Origin: Caryophanales bacterium UBA1423
GTDB taxonomy: Bacteria; Bacillota_I; Bacilli_A; RF39; UBA660
NCBI GenBank assembly: GCA_002304855.1
Contig: DBPJ01000015.1
Span: 4,200 to 17,816 of the forward strand
Reading direction: 5' to 3'
Length of the DNA stretch: 13,617 nucleotides
Part shown: positions 7,932 through 13,617 of the stretch, in pieces
Layout of the letters: every line of letters starts with the position of its first letter
Numbering within the stretch: the first letter of the stretch is position 1
The notes under the pieces: generated by a model
Databases searched by the model: none
The model's input: only the letters and a program-made list of their open reading frames with translations
Told to the model about the DNA's origin: nothing
Position numbers and translations under genes: made by a program

Positions 7932-8390
7932 CTATTTGCCGGTCCAAACCAGATTAGAGCTTATTTTATTTTTATAGCCAATAATTGGATATGAAGCACT
8001 ATCTGGGTCAGTTTCCTGGGATATATAAATTTGGATATCATAGTAACCTTTTTCATCATCAGTAAAATCATTTAATATTTTAATGCCAATATTTTTAGCA
8101 TCATTAGGATCAACGCCTGGTTTAACATCAATAAACAATTTGATGATTGTACCCGTAATATTCATATCAGCATCATTCACTTTATCATAAGTTTCTAAAG
8201 TGTTAATAATAGCCGTTTTACGGTCATTATTGATTTGATGTTTCTCAATATTAGTAATGCGATTACCATATACTGGTTTTCCCATATTAGGGAAAAGTAA
8301 TCTTGCTACTGAATAAAATGATGATAATAAGATAGTAATGGCAATGATAATAATAATCAATGCCAACTTATTCTTTTTAATATATTTCAT
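7932..8390 (-). CDS. Small membrane-anchored protein of unknown function
   Basis: I do not recognise this family. The 152-residue product starts MKYIKKNKLALIIIII, with one hydrophobic segment (about 8-25), and has an outward-facing domain of about 120 residues. That domain contains a strand-helix-strand pattern around TIIKLFIDVKPGVDP and YYDIQIYISQ. No cysteines or catalytic motif are visible. I chose the ATG at 8390 because AGGTG lies 7 bases upstream and a promoter ends just before it. A longer frame from 8447 would start inside that promoter. It is 12 bases upstream of the GGDEF receptor gene and co-oriented, so it could be a partner of that receptor; that is inference from position only. 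Confidence 0.72.
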   Translation of the reverse strand: MKYIKKNKLALIIIIIAITILLSSFYSVARLLFPNMGKPVYGNRITNIEKHQINNDRKTAIINTLETYDKVNDADMNITGTIIKLFIDVKPGVDPNDAKNIGIKILNDFTDDEKGYYDIQIYISQETDPDSASYPIIGYKNKISSNLVWTGK

Positions 8391-8397
8391 AAAATTG

Positions 8398-8402
8398 CAC
8401 CT
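8398..8402 (-). promoter_or_regulatory. Ribosome binding site deciding the start of the small membrane protein
   Basis: AGGTG on the minus strand is 7 bases upstream of the ATG at 8390. The longer in-frame start at 8447 would lie inside the promoter. Confidence 0.6.
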
Positions 8403-8418
8403 CGTTTTAACATAAAAC

Positions 8419-8447
8419 ATTATACTATAAACTATGCTAATAAGCAA
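8419..8447 (-). promoter_or_regulatory. Internal promoter after gatB
   Basis: On the minus strand, -35-like TTGCTT (8442-8447) and a perfect -10 TATAAT (8419-8424) are 17 bases apart. They lie immediately after the gatB stop and about 29 bases before the ATG at 8390. It would allow the small protein, the GGDEF receptor and the YihY protein to be expressed apart from gatCAB. Confidence 0.65.
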
Positions 8448-8448
8448 A

Positions 8449-9876
8449 TTATTGCTTCTTGAGTATATTTATCAATATATCCCTTGCTAATACTGGATTA
8501 GCTTGCCCTTTAGTAGCTTTCATAATTTCACCCATCAAATATTTTATGGCCTTATCTTTACCGTTTTGATAGTCAATAACTGCTGATGAATTATTTGAAA
8601 TTATGTCACTAATAATCGTAGTTAATTGTGTTTCATCACTAATTATTTTAGTACCTTTAGCTGCAATTAGTTTTTCAACATCAGTTCCATTAGCTAACAT
8701 ATCAGGTAACAATTCTTTTACTATTTTAGAAGATATATCTCCTTTATCTAATAAAGTAAGTAGTTTTATAAAATTATCGACTTCTAATTTAGTATCTTTT
8801 AAACTAACATTGTTTTTATTTAAATATCCTGCTACATCTGAAGTTAAAATATTAGCTGCATTTATTAAATTGACATTATTTTTTAATAATATCTCAAAAA
8901 AGTCACTTAACGATTTATTGCCAATTAATTTATTAGCCACTATGTCATTAATACCAACTTCAAGATAGTCGCGATATCGTTCATTTGGCATCCGTGGAAT
9001 TCCACGGCGCATTTCTTCAATCCACTCATCAGTTAATTCGACATAAGGAATATCTGGCTCAGGAAAATAACGATAATCATTACCGGTTTCTTTAACTCTC
9101 ATTAAAATAGTTGTATTAGTTTTATCATCATATCTTCTAGTTTCTTCTTCAATAAGAACATTATTATTGATTAATTCCGTTTGCCTATCTATTTCATATT
9201 TTATACTTTCACCAACTCCAAAAATAGAACCAATATTTTTAATTTCAATTTTATTACCTAATTCATTACTACTTTTAGGTTTCATCGATATATTGACATC
9301 ACAACGCATACTGCCTTCTTCTATTTTGACGTCACTAACTTCACTATACAATAACATTTGTCTTAAAGTTTCAACATAAATCATCGCTTCCCTAGCATTA
9401 CTAATATCTGGTTGGGTAACAATTTCTAATAATGGAATACCAGCCCTATTAAAGTCTAAGAGTGTTTTATTATTAATATGATTACTTTTAGCTGTATCTT
9501 CTTCAATGTGAACTCGGCTAATTCCTATGCGTTTAGTTTCACCATCAACTTCTATATCAAGATAGCCATCATAGCCGATTGGAGTTCTTGATTGAGTAAT
9601 TTGGTAGTTTTTTGGAACATCGGGATAGAAATAATTTTTACGATCAAAATGCATTACTTTATTAAGATTACAATTTAAAATAATAGCTACTTTGATAGCT
9701 TGTCTAACAACTTCTTTATTTAAAGTTGGTAAAGTTCCTGGATAACCTAAATCAATGACATTAATATTAGTATTAGGTTTTGAGCCATAACTTGCTAAGG
9801 CTTTCGAAAAAACCTTTGATTTAGTATTCAATTCTACATGAATTTCAATCCCAATAACAGGTTCTAATGCTATCAT
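8449..9876 (-). CDS. gatB: Asp-tRNA(Asn)/Glu-tRNA(Gln) amidotransferase subunit B
   Basis: GatB binds the misacylated tRNA and carries the kinase-like site that phosphorylates the Glu (or Asp) side chain before ammonia from GatA amidates it. The 475-residue length is full. Hallmarks are GIEIHVEL at residues 9-16, FDRKNYFYPDVPK near 68-80, the central SMRCDVNIS and YRYFPEPDIPY stretches, and a C-terminal YqeY-like tRNA-binding domain ending with MKATKGQANP. I chose the ATG at 9876: GAGGG lies 5 bases upstream within the end of gatA, and the protein then begins MIALEPVIG as family members do. A longer frame from 9894 overlaps gatA. Only one base separates the gatA TAG from this ATG, so translational coupling is likely. 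Confidence 0.97.
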   Translation of the reverse strand: MIALEPVIGIEIHVELNTKSKVFSKALASYGSKPNTNINVIDLGYPGTLPTLNKEVVRQAIKVAIILNCNLNKVMHFDRKNYFYPDVPKNYQITQSRTPIGYDGYLDIEVDGETKRIGISRVHIEEDTAKSNHINNKTLLDFNRAGIPLLEIVTQPDISNAREAMIYVETLRQMLLYSEVSDVKIEEGSMRCDVNISMKPKSSNELGNKIEIKNIGSIFGVGESIKYEIDRQTELINNNVLIEEETRRYDDKTNTTILMRVKETGNDYRYFPEPDIPYVELTDEWIEEMRRGIPRMPNERYRDYLEVGINDIVANKLIGNKSLSDFFEILLKNNVNLINAANILTSDVAGYLNKNNVSLKDTKLEVDNFIKLLTLLDKGDISSKIVKELLPDMLANGTDVEKLIAAKGTKIISDETQLTTIISDIISNNSSAVIDYQNGKDKAIKYLMGEIMKATKGQANPVLARDILINILKKQ

Positions 9877-9877
9877 G

Positions 9878-11332
9878 CTATCCCTCTTTCTCATTAGGAT
9901 TCAACACTAATTTTAATTCATTTTCAATAAATGCCGCTAATTGATAGATTTTAGCTTCTGCAAAATAATCACCAATAATTTGCATCCCAATTGGTAGATA
10001 ATCTTTATTGAAACCAATAGGTATACTAATAGCTGGAAGTCCAGTCATATTAGCTGGTATTGTATGAATATCATCTAAAAAACTTTTTAAAACATCATCA
10101 TGATCTGATCCCAATTGATAAGCTACTGAAGTAGTGGTCGGACCAATAATTAAATCATATTGTTTAAATATTTTGACAAAACTATTTCGCATTGCATTTC
10201 TTACCTTTAAAGCTTTTTCATAATATTGTTTAGCATTTTCACCACTTAAAACATATGAACCAATCATCAGTCTTCTTTTTACTTCGTCACCAAAGCCTTC
10301 AGTTCTAGTCTTTTTATACATTTCATCAATATCACGATAATCATCAGTTTGATAACCATATCTAATACCATCGAAACGAGCTAAATTGCTACTTGCTTCA
10401 GCTAAAGCAATGATTTGATATAAAGGCACAGCATATTCGAGATAATCGATATTAACATAATCAATAGTAGCACCTTTACGCTTTAACATCTCAATTATTT
10501 CTATCATTTTATTTCTTATTTCACTATCAATCATTTCACTTAGATAATAATTAGGAATAGCTAAACGCATTCCTTTTATGTCGTTACCTATTAATCTAGT
10601 GAAATCTTCAGCTTCAAGTTCCTTGGTAGTCATATCTTTATCATCTAAACCAACAATAGCATTAAGTAATAATGCATTCTCATAGACATTTTTAGTCATT
10701 GGACCAATTTGATCTAAACTTGAAGCAAAAGCAATAAGTCCATATCTTGATACTCTTCCATAAGTAGGTTTAAGACCAACAATGCCAGTAAAAGCGGCTG
10801 GTTGTCTAATTGACCCACCAGTATCAGATCCTAAAGCTAATGGAACAATGCAACTACTAATAGCAGCTGCATTCCCACCACTAGAACCACCTGGTACTAA
10901 TTTCTTATTCCATGGATTTAAAACTGGGCCAAAATAACTTGTTTGATTAGATGAACCCATAGCAAATTCATCCATATTAGTTTTACCAATAATGATCATT
11001 TTGTGCTCATTGATTTTATCAACGACCGTAGCATTATATACGGGGATAAAATTTTCTAATATTTTAGATGCGGCTGTCGTTCTTAAATCTTTAGTCACAA
11101 TATTATCTTTAAGAATAATAGGAATCCCAAATAATAAATTATCAACTTCAAGGCTTTCTAATTCTTTGGCTCTTTCAACCGCCTTTTCTTTATTTAACGT
11201 AATCATACAATTTAAATCACTATTTTTTTCAATATTATCAAACGCTTCTAATACTAAATCTAATGGCTTAATTTCTTTATTTTTTAATTTTTGATTAATT
11301 TCAACAATATTTAAAGATAATAACTTACTCAT
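9878..11332 (-). CDS. gatA: Asp-tRNA(Asn)/Glu-tRNA(Gln) amidotransferase subunit A (glutaminase)
   Basis: GatA hydrolyses glutamine to supply ammonia to GatB. The protein is 484 residues from the ATG at 11332. The amidase-signature catalytic triad is present: Lys75 (in IILKDN), cis-Ser150 (in GGSSGG) and nucleophile Ser174 (in GSDTGGSIRQPA). The adjoining GLKPTYGRVSRYGL and FASSLDQIGP stretches are also typical. I chose ATG 11332 because AGGTG is 6 bases upstream; a GTG at 11341 in the same frame overlaps that site. Its start overlaps the end of gatC by 8 bases, and its TAG stop is one base before gatB, a tightly coupled gene order. Confidence 0.97.
   Translation of the reverse strand: MSKLLSLNIVEINQKLKNKEIKPLDLVLEAFDNIEKNSDLNCMITLNKEKAVERAKELESLEVDNLLFGIPIILKDNIVTKDLRTTAASKILENFIPVYNATVVDKINEHKMIIIGKTNMDEFAMGSSNQTSYFGPVLNPWNKKLVPGGSSGGNAAAISSCIVPLALGSDTGGSIRQPAAFTGIVGLKPTYGRVSRYGLIAFASSLDQIGPMTKNVYENALLLNAIVGLDDKDMTTKELEAEDFTRLIGNDIKGMRLAIPNYYLSEMIDSEIRNKMIEIIEMLKRKGATIDYVNIDYLEYAVPLYQIIALAEASSNLARFDGIRYGYQTDDYRDIDEMYKKTRTEGFGDEVKRRLMIGSYVLSGENAKQYYEKALKVRNAMRNSFVKIFKQYDLIIGPTTTSVAYQLGSDHDDVLKSFLDDIHTIPANMTGLPAISIPIGFNKDYLPIGMQIIGDYFAEAKIYQLAAFIENELKLVLNPNEKEG
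9882..9887 (-). promoter_or_regulatory. Ribosome binding site deciding the gatB start
   Basis: AGAGGG on the minus strand, coding for the last residues of GatA, is 5 bases upstream of the ATG at 9876. It supports that start over the upstream in-frame ATG at 9894. Confidence 0.75.
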
Positions 11333-11615
11333 TGATAACACCTATCACTTCTATATAATCACCATTAGTTTTTTTTGCATTATTTAATATTGATTTTGGA
11401 TCATTACTGCTATATACTTCATCTTCACTAAACACATTTTTATTATTAGAAGGGCTAATCATAATTTCATCAGTATCAATCTCAACTTTGTTTATTTTAT
11501 CAATTTCACCTAAGATGTTAGTTAATTGTTCTTGATACTTTTTAATTTCATCTTCAGTTAATGAAAGTTTAGCTAAATCAGCCACATGTAATACTTTTTC
11601 TCTATTTAATTCCAT
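11325..11615 (-). CDS. gatC: Asp-tRNA(Asn)/Glu-tRNA(Gln) amidotransferase subunit C
   Basis: GatC is the small subunit that wraps around GatA and GatB and stabilises the complex. At 96 residues it has the normal size. It begins MELNREKVLHVADLAKLSL, matching the family's conserved N-terminal helix, and contains the usual EIDKINKVEIDTDE turn and the acidic C-terminal part ending DYIEVIGVINE. The ATG at 11615 follows a perfect AGGAGGG with 5 bases between. A longer frame from 11666 would run into camS and is rejected. It is 10 bases downstream of camS and overlaps gatA by 8 bases. Confidence 0.96.
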   Translation of the reverse strand: MELNREKVLHVADLAKLSLTEDEIKKYQEQLTNILGEIDKINKVEIDTDEIMISPSNNKNVFSEDEVYSSNDPKSILNNAKKTNGDYIEVIGVINE

Positions 11616-11620
11616 CTTAT

Positions 11621-11627
11621 CCCTCCT
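11621..11627 (-). promoter_or_regulatory. Strong ribosome binding site of gatC
   Basis: AGGAGGG on the minus strand is 5 bases before the ATG at 11615. It overlaps the TAG stop of camS (11626-11628), which suggests coupled translation and fixes the gatC start. Confidence 0.85.
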
Positions 11628-12651
11628 AATTGATAAAGAAGATTTTACATTTATCTTGATTATCATCTTTAGATATAATAGCTTCTATTTTATTATCAGT
11701 TCTAATCGTTACTTCAATAATAATATGGTCATTGAATAAAGTTAATATCTCTTGGGCAATTATTTGCGCTAAACTATTAACTTCACCAATACTCATATAA
11801 TTGACACTAACATCAATTGATAATTCCTGTAATTGCTTATTAATATATAGACCTCTACCAATAGTGCTAATAACATTATCTAATGCTTGGATTTTATTTT
11901 TAAATTGGTTAACGGCATCATAAGTATTGATATCAACTGTTTTTAAATCAGTACTGGTTAATAAATAATATTGTTCATCAAGTTTATTAAATTTAGTAAT
12001 AGTTTGTTCCCTAGTAAAGGTCTCATAAACATAAGAACCGGGGATCATTGAATTTGTACTTTGTTGAATATATAAACCAATAACAATTTCAAGATCTTTC
12101 AATTTTAGCTCATCTCTGATATAAGCCAATAACTCTTTAGCTTTAACTTGACCAAAAGTAATAAGTTCATCTTCTGAAACTATAACTTGTTTCACTTTAT
12201 TATTAACATCAGTATAACTTTGATATGGATTGAGAATTAAAGCTATTGATATACCTTTTAATTCACCATTAATATTAAGATAATTTTGTTCATGTAAGTA
12301 AGATATATATCTAGGTTGATAATCTAACTCAGTATCAACTTTATTCAATTTAGATGATGAAAGTAAAGTATCTAATACATCTTTAGTCAAATATTGACCT
12401 GCTTGATAATAATACTTGGTAGGGACAAAATAATTAGTTGATATTCTCATCAAACCCATTTCTACTTCTCTTAAATCATAACGATTAAACAAACGATTAG
12501 TAGCATAATTATTCTTGGCTTGACTTTTATAAGGTTCATATACTTTATAAAAACTATGATTATAATTATCCTCAACTTCACTAATTGTATTTTTACTATA
12601 ACAACCCGTTAATAACAATAATAGGAACAATAAACAAATGTTACGTTTCAT
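11626..12651 (-). CDS. camS: CamS family sex-pheromone-precursor-like lipoprotein
   Basis: The 341-residue protein has a lipoprotein signal peptide, MKRNICLL followed by a Leu run and the lipobox LTGC with Cys17 as the lipidation site, so it is anchored on the outer face of the membrane. The body matches CamS-type proteins: a strand-rich first half (for example YLNINGELKGISIALILNPYQ), a central VIGLYIQQSTNSMIPGSYVYETF stretch with the family's typical arrangement, and a second half with similar strand-helix repeats. CamS proteins yield a conjugation-related pheromone peptide from the signal sequence in staphylococci; the role of the mature protein is unclear. Its position directly before gatCAB is the known Staphylococcus/Listeria order, which strengthens the call. 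GGAGGA is 5 bases upstream of the ATG, and an extended -10 promoter precedes it. Confidence 0.88.
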   Translation of the reverse strand: MKRNICLLFLLLLLTGCYSKNTISEVEDNYNHSFYKVYEPYKSQAKNNYATNRLFNRYDLREVEMGLMRISTNYFVPTKYYYQAGQYLTKDVLDTLLSSSKLNKVDTELDYQPRYISYLHEQNYLNINGELKGISIALILNPYQSYTDVNNKVKQVIVSEDELITFGQVKAKELLAYIRDELKLKDLEIVIGLYIQQSTNSMIPGSYVYETFTREQTITKFNKLDEQYYLLTSTDLKTVDINTYDAVNQFKNKIQALDNVISTIGRGLYINKQLQELSIDVSVNYMSIGEVNSLAQIIAQEILTLFNDHIIIEVTIRTDNKIEAIISKDDNQDKCKIFFIN

Positions 12652-12674
12652 ATTATTCCTCCATTTATACCTAA

Positions 12675-12683
12675 ATTATATCA
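12675..12683 (-). promoter_or_regulatory. Extended -10 promoter of camS-gatCAB
   Basis: The minus strand reads TGATATAAT, a perfect -10 with TGn extension. The -35 position is only a T-run, so the extended -10 probably carries recognition. A TTGCTT exists but lies 21 bases away, too far. The -10 is about 24 bases before the camS ATG. Confidence 0.6.
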
Positions 12684-12727
12684 TTTATAGCTATATAAAA
12701 AAAGCAAAACGTAATAATAAATATAAT

Positions 12728-12761
12728 AAAAAAAGTAGTCCACAAACATATGGACTACTTT
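12728..12761 (-). terminator. Intrinsic terminator of the FGE/FISUMP-like gene
   Basis: An 11-bp perfect stem (12732-12742 with 12751-12761) has an 8-base loop and is followed by seven U on the minus strand. It begins 5 bases after the stop of the edge gene and precedes the camS promoter, so the two transcripts are separate. Confidence 0.87.
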
Positions 12762-12766
12762 AAATA

Positions 12767-13617
12767 CTAAAGCCCTGTCCCTACTATTAAGACGGGGCGG
12801 AAACTAATGTAAGAGCTCACACTTCCACCAGGGACATTGAATCCAAACACCCCAGCAGTAGATGCGTGACTGAAGTGGCCACCACGAGCAAGCCATGTAG
12901 TACTAGTAGTAGGAAGGAAGGATATATCGGTATTCCAACCTGCATTACCAGGGCCTACCCAACTAGTTCCATTATATCTTCCGGCTCCCCCACTTGTTTC
13001 ATACACAGCATCACCATAAACACTTATATCATAATCAAATCCTACACCATTTAACATATCACCTGGAGCTGTATAATATCGATCAAGATATTTTGATTCC
13101 ATGGCAGCTACTTGAGCATCTGTCCAACCACTGCTTGCTCCTCTATTATTATAATTACCCATTGTTCGCTCATAAGCTCCACCACTCATATCATATATAC
13201 CATAGATATTACCAGTAGTACTCGCTTCCATTCCATTAGTAGTACTATATGCTCTTAAACAACCAACTGTAGCTGCAGATGATACACTATCACCAGCACA
13301 TCCAGTTGTATAATCATTTGCTGGATTTATCCATACCTCATCTGTTTTTCCATATATTGATCTTGATAAATATGCCACTGCTCCCCATTCACTATTCTTC
13401 ATCATATGAGTATCTATATCTTTGTCACTTGTTCCCCAACCATATACACTATTGGTTTCCATATTGCGAGATGCTGTAAAGGCAGTTAACATAGTATTAC
13501 ATCTCCACGATCTAGCATTTGGTATTATTTTGATTGTTTTAATTGTATTATCCCCTGGTGTTGGACAATTGCCATCTTCTGTATAACCATTAGCTACTCC
13601 TTCTGCGGCGGTTGCTT
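12767..13617 (-). CDS. Secreted FGE-sulfatase/FISUMP-like (C-type-lectin-like fold) protein, 5'-partial
   Basis: At least 283 residues are in the window. The frame is open from the right edge through an internal ATG at 13492, so the N-terminus is missing. The domain resembles formylglycine-generating-enzyme-like and FISUMP domains: NSEWGAVAYLS, then GIYDMSGGAYE (about 13169-13201; compare the family's GxYDMSGNxWE), then a final WLARGG...FRPVL block. Enzymatic activity is not expected; in such proteins the fold usually displays a binding surface. Four cysteines are visible (NCPTP, WRCNT, TTGCAG, VGCLR), an even number that could form disulfides outside the cell. G+C is clearly higher than in its neighbours (53 of 120 in 12901-13020 by hand count). 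In related gut Bacillota I associate this domain with prepilin-like N-termini, but that part is not in the window. Its own terminator follows. Confidence 0.75.
   Translation of the reverse strand, partial: ATAAEGVANGYTEDGNCPTPGDNTIKTIKIIPNARSWRCNTMLTAFTASRNMETNSVYGWGTSDKDIDTHMMKNSEWGAVAYLSRSIYGKTDEVWINPANDYTTGCAGDSVSSAATVGCLRAYSTTNGMEASTTGNIYGIYDMSGGAYERTMGNYNNRGASSGWTDAQVAAMESKYLDRYYTAPGDMLNGVGFDYDISVYGDAVYETSGGAGRYNGTSWVGPGNAGWNTDISFLPTTSTTWLARGGHFSHASTAGVFGFNVPGGSVSSYISFRPVLIVGTGL
12791..12886 (-). other. Putative variable region of a lectin-fold protein (DGR-type target candidate)
   Basis: The last part of the edge gene, from the RGG motif (12878-12886) to FRPV (12791-12802), is about half G+C in an otherwise AT-rich window. 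Codons at exposed-loop positions are mostly of NNY type (CAC, TTC, AGT, CAC, GTC, CCT, AGC, TCT, TAC, ATT, AGT), as would result from diversification of AAY codons. The constant FRPV end contains a GC-only octamer (12793-12800), where a DGR would have its homing-initiation site. No template repeat or reverse transcriptase is in the window, so the assignment is tentative. Confidence 0.35.

Noticed and set aside
8603..11294. Open frames on the + strand opposite gatB and gatA.
   Set aside because: They are complements of well-conserved coding sequence, without start signals or recognisable domains.
12702..12707. TTGCTT as a -35 box for the camS promoter.
   Set aside because: It is 21 bases from the -10, beyond the usual 16-18. 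The TGn-extended -10 explains recognition better.
12866..13479. Several open frames of 60-75 codons on the + strand opposite the FGE-like gene.
   Set aside because: Their composition is a shadow of the minus-strand gene (runs of His, Tyr, Ser and Leu), they have no convincing ribosome sites, and the minus-strand frame has clear domain motifs.
13490..13492. The ATG at 13492 as the start of the FGE-like protein.
   Set aside because: The frame remains open for 41 more codons to the window edge with the same character (for example TIKITKIIPNARSW), and the start would leave a secreted protein without any signal segment.
1..13617. CRISPR arrays, tRNA or rRNA genes, transposases, DGR template repeat or reverse transcriptase.
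   Set aside because: I looked for regular repeats, tRNA-like cloverleaves, transposase motifs and a second GC-rich copy of the 12790-12890 segment and saw none in this window.

Overview
The window is AT-rich DNA with short intergenic gaps and Bacillus-type signals: AGGAGG-like ribosome sites, extended -10 promoters, and hairpin plus U-run terminators. The genes encode LytR-CpsA-Psr and lipoteichoic-acid-synthase type envelope enzymes, a CamS lipoprotein and the GatCAB amidotransferase. This points to a walled, low-GC Bacillota bacterium, probably an uncultured host-associated lineage near the Erysipelotrichia/RF39/Mollicutes side of Bacilli. That placement is inference. All twelve genes with a visible stop use TAA or TAG and none uses TGA.

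Layout. (1) Positions 1-1605, + strand: the 3' part of an LCP-family cell-wall polymer ligase with two PASTA-like repeats and an acidic tail. Its reading frame runs off the left edge. (2) A bidirectional terminator at 1611-1635 separates it from a convergent minus-strand operon (4818 to 1636): LTA synthase family protein, a membrane-anchored protein of unknown function, and a Nudix hydrolase, driven by a clear promoter at 4846-4874. (3) A 187-base gap holds that promoter, the terminator of the next operon, and an unexplained 90-base open and possibly structured segment. (4) A second minus-strand operon (12651 to 5006): camS, gatC, gatA, gatB, a small membrane-anchored protein, a diguanylate-cyclase-like receptor and a YihY/BrkB membrane protein. 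A second promoter right after gatB can drive the last three genes alone. (5) Positions 12767-13617, minus strand: the C-terminal part of a secreted FGE/FISUMP-like (C-type-lectin-like fold) protein whose frame runs off the right edge.

How the genes fit together. Regions 1 and 2 concern the cell envelope (polymer attachment to the wall, LTA-type polymer synthesis). Region 4 starts with the conserved camS-gatCAB block, which supplies Gln-tRNA(Gln) and possibly Asn-tRNA(Asn) by transamidation. It then departs from the arrangement I know from Staphylococcus and Listeria, where diacylglycerol kinase follows gatB. Here a putative extracellular-ligand-sensing c-di-GMP module takes that place.

The most unusual signal is at the end of the edge gene in region 5. 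Its last ~110 coding bases are about 54% G+C in an otherwise AT-rich window. They have many NNY codons at the positions a C-type-lectin variable region would use, and they end in a GC-only octamer. This is the layout of a diversity-generating retroelement target. No reverse transcriptase or template repeat is in the window, so this remains a hypothesis.
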